A stretch of DNA of 39,167 nt from Dehalococcoidia bacterium UBA1332 (GTDB taxonomy: Bacteria > Chloroflexota > Dehalococcoidia > Lucifugimonadales > Lucifugimonadaceae), in NCBI GenBank assembly GCA_002306745.1, contig DBSW01000198.1:1805-40971 (forward strand), read 5' to 3'. Within the stretch, counting starts at the first letter, position 1, and the number at the start of each line of letters is the position of its first letter. The notes beneath the pieces are model-generated. The model was not told where the DNA came from and did no database searches. It worked only from the letters and a program-made list of their open reading frames with translations. Positions 1 to 7,844 of this stretch are shown here, in pieces. The position numbers and the translations under genes are program-made.

Positions 1-48
1 GTTAATCGGGTATATAGAAAAACCGGACCTAACAAATAGCGAACGACC

Positions 49-819
49 TCAAGTACGATCCCATATTTGTGTTCTTGGAAGAACGTCCAAGTCCGCAAGT
101 GATTCATTTCCAGCTTCTGCTTCAGCTCGCAAAACATGATCTCTAAGTTGAATAGCTGCCTTTCTCAATGCGGTTTCAGGATCGATGCCAGCTGCATGGA
201 CCTGCCGGGCAACTGCCATCAAATAACGTCCAGCTCGATTTTCAGTTTCATCGATAGTTTCGCCTTCGATTCTCGAGAACACGAGTGGCATCGATTGTTT
301 TTCTGGCCATGGAAGCCCTGCTCGCATTACGCGCTTTTGTAATGATGAAGAATATGCAAGTGCAGGCATCGCTATCGGGAGAGAGGCAACGATTGAACGA
401 TTGCCACCCGATTCGTCACGCTTCAACTTCTCCCACAAATCAACCACTTGATCTGATTCTTCAATAACAACTTCATCACCAAATACATGAGGGTGACGTT
501 TGATCAACTTAGATCGCACAGCTTGACAAATTGAAGCCGCATCAAAATTGCCGATTCGTCTTCCTATATCAGCGTGAAAAACTATTTGCATTAAAATGTC
601 TCCGAGTTCTTCTTCCAAACTTTTAGAGTCTTCTATATCGATAGCCTCAAGCGTCTCGTAAGTTTCCTCCAGTAAATTTGGTCGAAGGGAAGCATGTGTT
701 TGCTCAGAATCCCAAGGACAGCCACCAGGGTCACGTAAACGCTCAATAATCGCGCAAAGTTCACTGAACGCATCTCCGGCCTTTGAAAACTGTTCACTTT
801 GTAACATTTCGGAGTTCAA
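49..819 (-). CDS. mazG: MazG-family nucleoside triphosphate pyrophosphohydrolase
   Basis: MazG hydrolyses NTPs/dNTPs to the monophosphate and PPi, a house-cleaning role in the cytosol. The N-terminal domain has the family signature LRDPGGCPWD followed by LLEETYE and LEEELGD (256-aa numbering: E51, E52, E55, E71, D74), which are the Mg-binding EExxE...ExxD residues. Length matches two-domain MazG (about 260 aa). The C-terminal half keeps IDPETALRKA but the expected EELGDLLF-type motif reads NRAGRYL, so the second domain seems to have lost its metal ligands. The frame is open to a GTG at 858, but I prefer TTG at 819 because GGGAGG (824-830) sits 4-5 nt upstream. The divergent gene starts only 42 bp away. 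Family assignment is firm; the start is an inference. Confidence 0.9.
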   Translation of the reverse strand: MNSEMLQSEQFSKAGDAFSELCAIIERLRDPGGCPWDSEQTHASLRPNLLEETYETLEAIDIEDSKSLEEELGDILMQIVFHADIGRRIGNFDAASICQAVRSKLIKRHPHVFGDEVVIEESDQVVDLWEKLKRDESGGNRSIVASLPIAMPALAYSSSLQKRVMRAGLPWPEKQSMPLVFSRIEGETIDETENRAGRYLMAVARQVHAAGIDPETALRKAAIQLRDHVLRAEAEAGNESLADLDVLPRTQIWDRT

Positions 820-861
820 TACACCCTCCCTAAGGACTACAAATGCAAACCTGTACACATA

Positions 862-1605
862 ATGACAAGTATCCTAACTATCATGTCAGCAAACCCCCAA
901 CAAAAAACAACACACTCAAAGACAATCCTTACGCTAACTTCAGTCGGAATGGTAGTTTTCGCTATAGTGCTTCCGTTATTCCTAATTTTGTTTAACACAA
1001 GCTACATCACAAACAGTGAATGGCTATATGACTATGGTTGGTGGCGCAACGATATCTCATACAAAACTGGCATCACCGTAGACCAGCTAAACAGTGGGGC
1101 AGACCAGATCAAGGAGTACTTCAACAACGATGAAGAGTTCCTAGATTTAAGAGTCAGATTCGAAAGCACAGAAGTTTCACTTTACAGGGAACGCGAAATA
1201 CTGCACATGGTCGATGTCAAAGCCCTGATGCAGGGTGTTTTCAACGTTAGCTTATGGTCAGGAATATTTTTAGCGATACTTCTGACCACGGGATTCTTTG
1301 TGCTAAAAAGAAATATCTTTACTGCTTTAAATAAATCTTTGAAGTGGTCTGCTATCGGAACTGGCACTTTTATTTTAATCTTTGGAGGAATAGCACTTAT
1401 CAACTTCGGCTGGCTGTTTACACAGTTCCATTTTTTGAGCTTCGCCAACGATCTTTGGATGCTAGACCCAAGACGCGACTACTTGATTATCATGTTCCCT
1501 CAGCAATTCTTTTTTGAAGCCAGTCTTTTCATAGCACTACTTACCATTATCGATTACATGTTGATCGCAATTGCAATACATTTTGCCAACAAGCGATTAC
1601 TTTAG
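862..1605 (+). CDS. DUF1461/TIGR01906 integral membrane protein, Lit-like lipoprotein transacylase
   Basis: 247-aa protein with four predicted membrane helices (about 22-45, 127-148, 163-184, 219-240) and a polar extracytoplasmic segment between helices 1 and 2. That segment ends in YREREILHMVDVK (His115, Asp118), and a second conserved block reads FHFLSFANDLWMLDP followed by LIIMFPQQFFF (His190). I recognise this pattern as DUF1461 (TIGR01906). The characterised member is Lit of Firmicutes, which moves an acyl chain from the lipid of a diacylated lipoprotein to its N-terminal amine. Identification comes from recalled motifs. The function is inferred and Lit activity is not known for this lineage. 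There is no clear ribosome-binding site; ATG at 883 (residue 8) is an alternative start. The 3' end lies 8 bp from the convergent HAD gene. Confidence 0.65.
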   Translation: MTSILTIMSANPQQKTTHSKTILTLTSVGMVVFAIVLPLFLILFNTSYITNSEWLYDYGWWRNDISYKTGITVDQLNSGADQIKEYFNNDEEFLDLRVRFESTEVSLYREREILHMVDVKALMQGVFNVSLWSGIFLAILLTTGFFVLKRNIFTALNKSLKWSAIGTGTFILIFGGIALINFGWLFTQFHFLSFANDLWMLDPRRDYLIIMFPQQFFFEASLFIALLTIIDYMLIAIAIHFANKRLL

Positions 1606-1613
1606 TAAAACAA

Positions 1614-2375
1614 TCAATTTGAAAGTCTAGACGACCATTCTTGGACTATCTCAGGCAACTCGCGTATCGAAGTAACTGTGAAATCAGGATTTTCGATTAC
1701 CGACGATTTTGAAGAAGTAAAACCCTTAACCCAAACAGTAGACATCCCAACAGAAGCAGCGCCTCCAACATCAGTATGTAAGTTGTCACCAACATGTAAT
1801 GCCCACTCCGCCTTTACTCCAAGGTTGTCCAAGGTCCTAACGAATATCTTCCGATTCGGTTTAGCGACTTCCTGTTCATTGGAAAACGCCAAAAAATCAA
1901 AATACTTCAAAATCCCAAGTTGATTTAGCCACCTGCGATACATCTGTGGACTAGTAAGACCAGTATTTGAAATCAGCCCAACCTTATGACCCAAAGAGCA
2001 CAGGTCTTTCAATACATTTTCGCCATCATCAATAAGCGATGGAGGACTATCTAAGAATGCTTTATCGACCATTGCGCCCATACGAAAAACACTGTCACTA
2101 TCCATTACTTGCGCTAACCCGGGAACAAGTTGATCTACAAGAGTTAATATCCAGTCTTCAAACCGCCTATCGCGTCCATGATCATGCCCAGACGTAATCT
2201 CCTCGGACAGAGATTTAAATCCATTCTCTACGACATCGTTTGGAACAAATTCCCCATACTTTTTCAACTCCCTGACAATACTGACTGTACGAGAGATTCG
2301 CCGGGCATCTGACTTAGCTGAACCATCACGGTCAAATATCAACGTTTGCCAGAGATCAAGTGTAATCGCAGTCAA
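1614..2375 (-). CDS. HAD-superfamily hydrolase
   Basis: 253-aa HAD-fold protein. Motif I is ITLDLWQT (Asp7 nucleophile), motif II LISNTG, motif III has the Lys of EVAKPNRKIF, and motif IV is HVGDNLHTDVGGA. The helical cap between motifs I and II fits subclass I. The second Asp of the DxDxT phosphatase signature is Trp here (D-L-W-Q-T). In the family that position is the general acid for phosphatases and is aromatic in L-2-haloacid dehalogenase-type members, so phosphatase activity should not be assumed. The gene lies 24 bp downstream of apt on the same strand and is probably co-transcribed, which would suit a nucleotide-related substrate, but none can be named. Confidence 0.8.
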   Translation of the reverse strand: MTAITLDLWQTLIFDRDGSAKSDARRISRTVSIVRELKKYGEFVPNDVVENGFKSLSEEITSGHDHGRDRRFEDWILTLVDQLVPGLAQVMDSDSVFRMGAMVDKAFLDSPPSLIDDGENVLKDLCSLGHKVGLISNTGLTSPQMYRRWLNQLGILKYFDFLAFSNEQEVAKPNRKIFVRTLDNLGVKAEWALHVGDNLHTDVGGAASVGMSTVWVKGFTSSKSSVIENPDFTVTSIRELPEIVQEWSSRLSN

Positions 2376-2399
2376 TTTATTAACCTAAAACACAGTGTC

Positions 2400-2915
2400 T
2401 TAGTACTTAACAATGCTAAAAATGTCGATCCCATCAGGAAGTGAAGATCTGCCATTCAGAAACCCAAGTTCTACACAGAAAGCAATCGAAACAGCTTGAG
2501 CGCCGAGTTCAGTGAGCAACTTGACACCAGCATTAGCTGACCCCCCTGTCGCCAACAAATCATCCACAACAGCAAAACGTTGTCCTTTTCGAAATGCAGT
2601 ATTAGCCATCTCAAGCCGCGAAGTACCATACTCAAGCTGATAATCGACACCAATCACAGGTGGTGGCAATTTTCCAGATTTCCGTATCGGTACAAAAGGT
2701 ATTCTCAATTTTGCAGCAACTAGAGCACCAAAAATGAAACCACGTGAATCAATTGCTGCAATAGCATCAACTCGAAAACTAGCAATGTGATTCGAAAGAC
2801 TTTCGGTGACGTATTTCATCGCTTTAGGATCTGCCATCAAAGGAGTTAAATCACGAAACAAGACTCCCTTAGTGGGGTAATCAGGTACATCCCTAATCAA
2901 AGACTTAAGCTCCAA
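2400..2915 (-). CDS. apt: Adenine phosphoribosyltransferase
   Basis: Converts adenine plus PRPP to AMP in purine salvage (cytosol). The 171-aa length is typical. The N-terminus LKSLIRDVPDYPTKGVLFRD and the PRPP-binding loop VVDDLLATGGSA (residues 116-127) are diagnostic, and DSRGFIFG (56-63) is also conserved. The start codon is TTG at 2915: conservation begins exactly there, the nearby upstream ATG/GTG codons are out of frame, and GGATGG lies upstream. The HAD hydrolase gene follows after 24 bp, suggesting an operon. The gene diverges from recF across about 290 bp. Confidence 0.93.
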   Translation of the reverse strand: MELKSLIRDVPDYPTKGVLFRDLTPLMADPKAMKYVTESLSNHIASFRVDAIAAIDSRGFIFGALVAAKLRIPFVPIRKSGKLPPPVIGVDYQLEYGTSRLEMANTAFRKGQRFAVVDDLLATGGSANAGVKLLTELGAQAVSIAFCVELGFLNGRSSLPDGIDIFSIVKY

Positions 2916-3207
2916 ATAACACCATCCATCTGACTAATATGATAAATCGTAATTAAAGTTACTCATATTTATTGGCTGTATCTTCGGTAGCAAGCTAAAC
3001 GAGATGATCGCGTTGAACCTAAATCACGAAAATTTACGCCTTATTAAAAATTTTATACCGAGGTTAAATCTTTGAATGATCATTTAAGTCGTGACTAAGC
3101 GCCCTGATTTTGACTTTATCGCGATGCTAAAATTCGGCTTTAAGTTAAGATCGAATTTTTAACCGCTCGATATTCGCAGATTATGCGATTCAAAAAAGGT
3201 AATCAGT
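2916..3207. other. Divergent intergenic region between apt and recF
   Basis: 292 bp that must hold the promoters for apt (-) and recF (+). It is AT-rich. I see no convincing -35/-10 pair at 16-18 bp spacing and no strong hairpin. An in-frame stop for recF lies at 3160-3162, so recF cannot start before 3163. An out-of-frame ATG at 3183 opens a short 22-codon frame (ATGCGATTC...) that ends at 3249-3251 inside the recF N-terminus. Confidence 0.5.
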
Positions 3208-4398
3208 ATCTATTTATCAAGGATTTCACTAACTGGTTTTCGAAACCATAAAAACACAGAACTTGAGCTTCGCCCTGGGCTAACGCTGTTTATAGGTGAC
3301 AACGGTCACGGTAAAAGTAACCTGCTAGAAGCGACTTATATGCTCGCCATAGCTAAATCATCTCGTGCAGGCCATGATCGCGAATTAGTCAACTGGAATC
3401 TCGCCAAAAGCGGTGGACATATACAGGTTCTAGGAGTTGGACGAGAAGGTGACAACGCTACACAGGCGCAGATAGATATCGATGTGACTGCAATGAAGAG
3501 TCCTGGCGGGTCACAGGGTTTTCGTAAGAGTTTAAGAATAAACGGCATTAAGCGGTCAGCAATAGACTTTGTCGGAAATATCAATATTGTTTTTTTTGAA
3601 GCAGATGACCTCGAAATAATCCACGGATCGCCAGGAAGACGAAGACGCTATCTCGATATTCTTATTTCACAAACGGATCCTGCATATCTAAAAACTCTCC
3701 AACGGTACAGTCAGGTGGTGACGCAACGAAACCAACTCCTACGAAGAATTAGAGAAGGTATTTCTGAAGAAGATGAGTTGACTTTTTGGGATGACAGACT
3801 CGCTTATGAGGGATCAAAGATAATTGATTCACGTCGCAAGTCAGTTGATGGCTTAAACGAACACGCAGTGCCTGCCCACAGTGATCTGACCGAAGGGGAC
3901 AAACTAGAGCTCGAATATCTACCTAAAATAACGGGCTCTCAAGACAATCGAATACTACCAGCAAAGATAACTACGGGCAAAATAGAACAGCAGATAAAAC
4001 AAATACTACCGACTTTAAGGCGTCGCGAAATAGGTCAAGCGGTGACAGTAATAGGCCCCCACCGTGACGATCTTGAGATTCGACTAAATGAAAACCCCGC
4101 TGGCAAGTTTGCATCAAGAGGGCAATCAAGAACTATTGCACTGTCCCTTAAGTTTGCGGAAGCGGTATTTGTAACCCGGGCAACCGGCAGAACTCCCGTT
4201 CTTGCACTAGACGACATACTCTCAGAGCTAGATCCAAAGAGGCGTAAATTAGTGCTGGCTGCTGCGACAAAACACGAACAAGTTCTTCTGAGCTCTTCCG
4301 AACCAGACATCCTTCCCACTGAATTCCTTAACAAGGCCCATACATACACCGTTATAAACGGGCGCGTTATCCAAGAAGCAATATCTAGACAAGGTTAG
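3208..4398 (+). CDS. recF: DNA replication/repair protein RecF (non-canonical start)
   Basis: RecF is an SMC-like ATPase that helps load RecA at gapped DNA. From 3208 the frame reads YLSRISLTGFRNH, then GDNGHGKSNLLEA (Walker A, residues 30-37), then signature ASRGQSRTIALSL and Walker B LALDDILSELD (about 332-342). Total length is about 396 aa, normal for the family. The frame is open back to 3163 but contains no ATG, GTG or TTG until ATG at 3340, which lies after Walker A and cannot be the true start. ATC at 3208 aligns with Met1 of other RecF proteins and has AAAAAAGG (3192-3199) 8 nt upstream. Alternatives are an ATG-to-ATC error or an indel in the A6 run that would join ATG 3183 to this frame. 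The sirtuin gene follows after 6 bp. Confidence 0.88.
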   Translation: MYLSRISLTGFRNHKNTELELRPGLTLFIGDNGHGKSNLLEATYMLAIAKSSRAGHDRELVNWNLAKSGGHIQVLGVGREGDNATQAQIDIDVTAMKSPGGSQGFRKSLRINGIKRSAIDFVGNINIVFFEADDLEIIHGSPGRRRRYLDILISQTDPAYLKTLQRYSQVVTQRNQLLRRIREGISEEDELTFWDDRLAYEGSKIIDSRRKSVDGLNEHAVPAHSDLTEGDKLELEYLPKITGSQDNRILPAKITTGKIEQQIKQILPTLRRREIGQAVTVIGPHRDDLEIRLNENPAGKFASRGQSRTIALSLKFAEAVFVTRATGRTPVLALDDILSELDPKRRKLVLAAATKHEQVLLSSSEPDILPTEFLNKAHTYTVINGRVIQEAISRQG

Positions 4399-4404
4399 CC
4401 TATT

Positions 4405-5208
4405 ATGACTAATTCAAAGATAACCGACGTTTTTACCGATGATATCCAAACACAAATCGAAACAATCGCCGAAGTAGTTACAGCTTCAAAATATGTCGTA
4501 GGAATGACCGGTGCTGGCATGTCTGTAGAAAGTGGCATCCCGCCTTTCCGAGGTGCCGGCGGTCTTTGGACCAAGTACGGCACTCCGCGTATGGATGACT
4601 ATTCTCGCTTCAAGAAAGATCCTTCAGGCTGGTGGAAACGCCGAATCAACGAAGAAATAGATGAACATATAATCGAACTCAGAGATGCCTTAGTAAACGC
4701 CAAGCCTCATCAAGGCCATCACGCGCTTGCCCATTTAGAAGCAATGGGTTGCGTCCATTCAGTAATCACTCAGAATATTGATGCACTTGATGAAAAAGCG
4801 GGAATAACAAATCTAATCGAAATACATGGCAATCGAACAAAACTTCGCTGCATAGACTGTGGCAATAGAGTCGCACTAGGTAATTTCGTGCCACTATATA
4901 CTCCTGAGCCTTGTGTTGAGTGTAAAGGTATCGTTAAGTTCGATACTGTAATGTTTGGAGAGCCAATACCGGATGATGTCATGAAGAACGCGCGTTCCGA
5001 AATAAATAAAGCTGACTGTATATTGGCAATAGGCACTTCCGCGACAGTACGCCCGGCAAGCGGATTAATTTGGATTGCAAAATCGAACGGTGCGAAAATT
5101 ATCGAGATAAACCCAGTGAAGACCAAACTTACGCCGATTTGTGAGGTATCTTTGCGGTCAACTGCTGGAGAAGCATTGCCACTCCTAGCAAAATCACTTT
5201 CAAAATAA
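4405..5208 (+). CDS. SIR2-family NAD-dependent protein deacylase
   Basis: 267-aa sirtuin; the family removes acyl groups from protein lysines using NAD+. Visible are the NAD-binding GAGMSVESGIPPFRG (36-50), TQNID (122-126), catalytic His141 in IEIHGN, two zinc CxxC pairs (C149/C152 and C170/C173), and GTSATVRPASG in the C-terminal Rossmann part. The usual TQNIDGLHxxAG is TQNIDALDEKAG, so the His of GLH is Asp. The small domain before it (about 55-110) is rich in charged and aromatic residues. It begins 6 bp after recF, so the two are probably co-transcribed, although no functional link is established. Substrate is unknown. Confidence 0.9.
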   Translation: MTNSKITDVFTDDIQTQIETIAEVVTASKYVVGMTGAGMSVESGIPPFRGAGGLWTKYGTPRMDDYSRFKKDPSGWWKRRINEEIDEHIIELRDALVNAKPHQGHHALAHLEAMGCVHSVITQNIDALDEKAGITNLIEIHGNRTKLRCIDCGNRVALGNFVPLYTPEPCVECKGIVKFDTVMFGEPIPDDVMKNARSEINKADCILAIGTSATVRPASGLIWIAKSNGAKIIEINPVKTKLTPICEVSLRSTAGEALPLLAKSLSK

Positions 5209-5233
5209 AGTTAAAATATATCTAGAATCTCAA

Positions 5234-6574
5234 ATGACGACTCCATTAGAAAAAGAAATCGCTACATATACCGAAGCAAACCCTAGATCTGAGGAATTAC
5301 ACAATCAGGCAAAAAATCACATGCCTGGTGGTGATACAAGAAACTCAATTTTCTGGGATCCATTCCCTCTATATGTTACTGACGGCAATGGCACAACCCT
5401 TACAGACGCAGACGGCAATAAGAGAACTGATTTTGTCAACAATATGACCACATTAATTCTCGGACACCGTCCTCCAGAGGTAGTTGCAGCAGTGGCAGAG
5501 CAACTAGAACATGGACTTTCTTTTCCAGCACCAAGCCCATCCGTGGTTCGATGGGCTGAGCTTATGTGTGAAAGAGTTCCATCATTAGATAAAGTACGAT
5601 TCGTAAATACAGGCACCGAAGCAACCCTGAATGCAATACGCGCTGCAAGAGCTTTCACAGGCAAACAGAAACTGCTTAAGTGCGAAGGCGCATACCATGG
5701 GAATCATGATGCTATACAGATAAGTGTTGTACCACCTATTGACCAAGCTGGTGATGCGGAATCACCTAACTCGGTGAAGGCATTTCCAGGTATCTCAGAT
5801 ACGGCAGCTAATGATATCTATATCGCTCCATTCAATGACATTGTTGCCACTGAAAAAATAATACGGGAACATGCGAAAGAACTAGCAGCAGTGATCGTAG
5901 AGCCTGTGAACGGTCAATGTGGAATGGTTCCAAGTAAACCAGAGTTTCTAGAAGGGCTTCGGCGAATTACTGACGAACTAGGTATTTTGCTCATATTTGA
6001 TGAAGTGATCGCTTTCCGCATATCATATGGTGGGGCTCAAGATTACTACGGAGTCACTCCGGATCTCACATGCTTTGGCAAAGTAGTAGGTGGGGGTATG
6101 CCGGTAGGTGCATTCGGTGGCAGAGAAGACATCATGTCAATGTGGGATCCACAAGAGGGGACACCCACTGTACAACACGCTGGAACTTTCAACGGTAACC
6201 CTATGACCGCCGCGGCTGGCGTAGCCACACTAGAAAACCTAACGCCAGAAAAATTCGATTATCTAGAAAATCTTGGGGAGTCGCTTCGTAGCAAATTAAG
6301 ACAATTATTCGCAGAGCTTGAAGTTCCGATGGGTGTAACTGGAGTCGCATCACTTTTTGCTTTGCAGTTCACTTCAACCGAAGTAGTTGACTACAGAACG
6401 TTCGCAACTAATGATAAAGACATGCTAAAAATCATGTTCATTGGTCTTCTTAACGAAGGTTTTGTAATGTCAAATCGGTGTGCGGGAAACGTATCAACTG
6501 TACACACGGAGCAAGATGTCGATGCGTTGGTCCAAGCTGTAAGAAATGTGTTGACGCGAGCTGGTTACGCATAG
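5234..6574 (+). CDS. Class III PLP-dependent aminotransferase, GSA-aminomutase-like
   Basis: 446-aa fold-type I PLP enzyme. Features are PGGDTRNSI near the N-terminus, NTGTEATLNAIRAARA (phosphate-binding region), GAYHGNHD, LIFDEV (Asp contacting the PLP ring nitrogen) and CFGKVVGGGMPVGAFGG with the Schiff-base Lys283. This pattern is that of glutamate-1-semialdehyde 2,1-aminomutase relatives (COG0001). The usual NSGTEA reads NTGTEA, and there are no tetrapyrrole genes alongside, so I do not call it hemL; an amine or amino-acid transaminase is equally likely. It follows the sirtuin by 25 bp without a clear Shine-Dalgarno. The 87-bp gap after it (6575-6661) has a weak inverted repeat (TATTGC/GCAATA) and no T-run. 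Confidence 0.85.
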   Translation: MTTPLEKEIATYTEANPRSEELHNQAKNHMPGGDTRNSIFWDPFPLYVTDGNGTTLTDADGNKRTDFVNNMTTLILGHRPPEVVAAVAEQLEHGLSFPAPSPSVVRWAELMCERVPSLDKVRFVNTGTEATLNAIRAARAFTGKQKLLKCEGAYHGNHDAIQISVVPPIDQAGDAESPNSVKAFPGISDTAANDIYIAPFNDIVATEKIIREHAKELAAVIVEPVNGQCGMVPSKPEFLEGLRRITDELGILLIFDEVIAFRISYGGAQDYYGVTPDLTCFGKVVGGGMPVGAFGGREDIMSMWDPQEGTPTVQHAGTFNGNPMTAAAGVATLENLTPEKFDYLENLGESLRSKLRQLFAELEVPMGVTGVASLFALQFTSTEVVDYRTFATNDKDMLKIMFIGLLNEGFVMSNRCAGNVSTVHTEQDVDALVQAVRNVLTRAGYA

Positions 6575-6661
6575 AACTTAAGATTATTGCTTTAAGAAAT
6601 GCAATACCTTTAGAAAAATCGAACACCCTAGTCATAATTATCCAAATAATCGTGTATACCG

Positions 6662-7396
6662 TTACTGTCTTTTAAGTCGAATCAATGTAAGCCTTAACAA
6701 CGACTCAATAACGATCCCAAATGACATCTTGGACTTTCCTGCTGTTCTCTCCATAAAAACGTATGGATATTCGACTATCTTCATTCCTGCCTGCTGACAG
6801 CGATAAGCCATCTCTGCCTGAAACCCAAACCCCTTTAGTTTCAGACCGTCGATTCCAATAACCTCAAGTGTTTTTCGCCTAAAACCCTTAAAACCAGCGG
6901 TCGCATCTCGGACTTTAATACCCATTATCAAGCGTATACCGAAGTTACCCCAATAGCTGATCTGCTTACGCCCCCAACTCCAGTCAGGATCTACCCCACC
7001 ACCATAGATATAACGAGAAGCGACGGCAACATCGGCATTCTCAAGTTCAGAAATAAGATTATTCAATATCTCCGGAGGATGCGACAGGTCGGCATCCATC
7101 TCTATGATCAGCTCAGCACCAGCATCAAGTGCAGCCCTAAATCCCGCTCTATAAGCAGTTCCAAGCCCTTGCTTATTCTGACGATGTAAAACGATAAAGA
7201 CCCCATCAAATTTTTCAGCTATGGCATCTGCAATCGCTCCAGTTCCATCAGGCGATCCGTCATCAACGATCACAAAACCAAGCCCTTCAATCTGTTGAGA
7301 CTTAACTTTCTCAATCAAAACAGGTAGCGTTTCAGCCTCGTTATAAGTAGGTACAACAATCGCTGTTTTTACAAGCTTATTTGAACTATTGGGCAT
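6662..7396 (-). CDS. Family 2 glycosyltransferase, polyprenol-phosphate mannosyltransferase (Dpm1-like)
   Basis: 244-aa GT2 enzyme of the DPM1 type, expected to move a sugar (mannose in known members) from a nucleotide donor to a polyprenyl phosphate at the inner face of the membrane. Motifs are VVPTYNEAETLP (15-25), IVDDGSPDGTG, EMDADLSHP (metal-binding DAD, residues 101-103) and DATAGFKGFRR. No membrane helices are seen, as in the short soluble Dpm1 form. It is the last gene of the thrB-lysC-GT2-CoA-binding-GT2 run, 13 bp after the CoA-binding gene. Together with the ALG5-like gene it suggests lipid-linked sugars for envelope or protein glycosylation. The sugar is inferred, not shown. Confidence 0.87.
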   Translation of the reverse strand: MPNSSNKLVKTAIVVPTYNEAETLPVLIEKVKSQQIEGLGFVIVDDGSPDGTGAIADAIAEKFDGVFIVLHRQNKQGLGTAYRAGFRAALDAGAELIIEMDADLSHPPEILNNLISELENADVAVASRYIYGGGVDPDWSWGRKQISYWGNFGIRLIMGIKVRDATAGFKGFRRKTLEVIGIDGLKLKGFGFQAEMAYRCQQAGMKIVEYPYVFMERTAGKSKMSFGIVIESLLRLTLIRLKRQ

Positions 7397-7409
7397 ATTT
7401 GCGTCTTCT

Positions 7410-7844
7410 TCAACTACTACAAATATCTAAAACCATCGATCGGTGTTCAATCATGATGCAAGAATCCATTACAACTTTCATACCAACTTTATAAACAATA
7501 TCGGCAGCATCACCATTAACTACACCCTGCTGAAGCCACATCACATTGGCCCTTGATCTTGCCACTTCTCTAGCTAGAGGCAAAACATCGTTAGATCGCC
7601 GGAATACATTCACAATATCGATTTTGTCGGGAATATCTAGCAATGAATCATAAACCTTCTGACCGTCCCATTCTGCAATTAAAGGATTAACCGGATAGAT
7701 CCTGTAACCAGATTTTTTCATGTACTCAGACACATAACGACTAGCGCGACCTTCGCGATTAGAAATCCCTACAACAGCGATAGATTTAGAAGTATTAAGT
7801 ATGTTGCGGATCTCTTCTGTAGGAGGATTAGCAAACATTTTCAT
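7410..7844 (-). CDS. CoA-binding domain protein (YccU-like)
   Basis: 144-aa single-domain Rossmann protein of the CoA_binding_2 family. The sequence shows SIAVVGISNREGRASRYV, the GYRIYPVNP strand-turn, DIVNVFRR, MWLQQGVVN and a C-terminal VVMDSCIMIEHR. The last motif, with Cys and His, is conserved in the family. Relatives bind CoA in vitro but the physiological role is not established. The start ATG overlaps the stop of the upstream ALG5-like gene by four bases (ATGA, 7841-7844), so translation is probably coupled. Nothing in it explains why it lies between two glycosyltransferases. Confidence 0.88.
   Translation of the reverse strand: MKMFANPPTEEIRNILNTSKSIAVVGISNREGRASRYVSEYMKKSGYRIYPVNPLIAEWDGQKVYDSLLDIPDKIDIVNVFRRSNDVLPLAREVARSRANVMWLQQGVVNGDAADIVYKVGMKVVMDSCIMIEHRSMVLDICSS

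Noticed and set aside
3340..4398. recF beginning at ATG 3340 (352 aa)
   Set aside because: It would lack the whole N-terminus and the Walker A motif, which are intact in frame just upstream.
5234..6574. Calling the aminotransferase hemL
   Set aside because: The fold and active-site Lys fit, but NTGTEA differs from the usual motif and no tetrapyrrole gene is near; many paralogues have other substrates.
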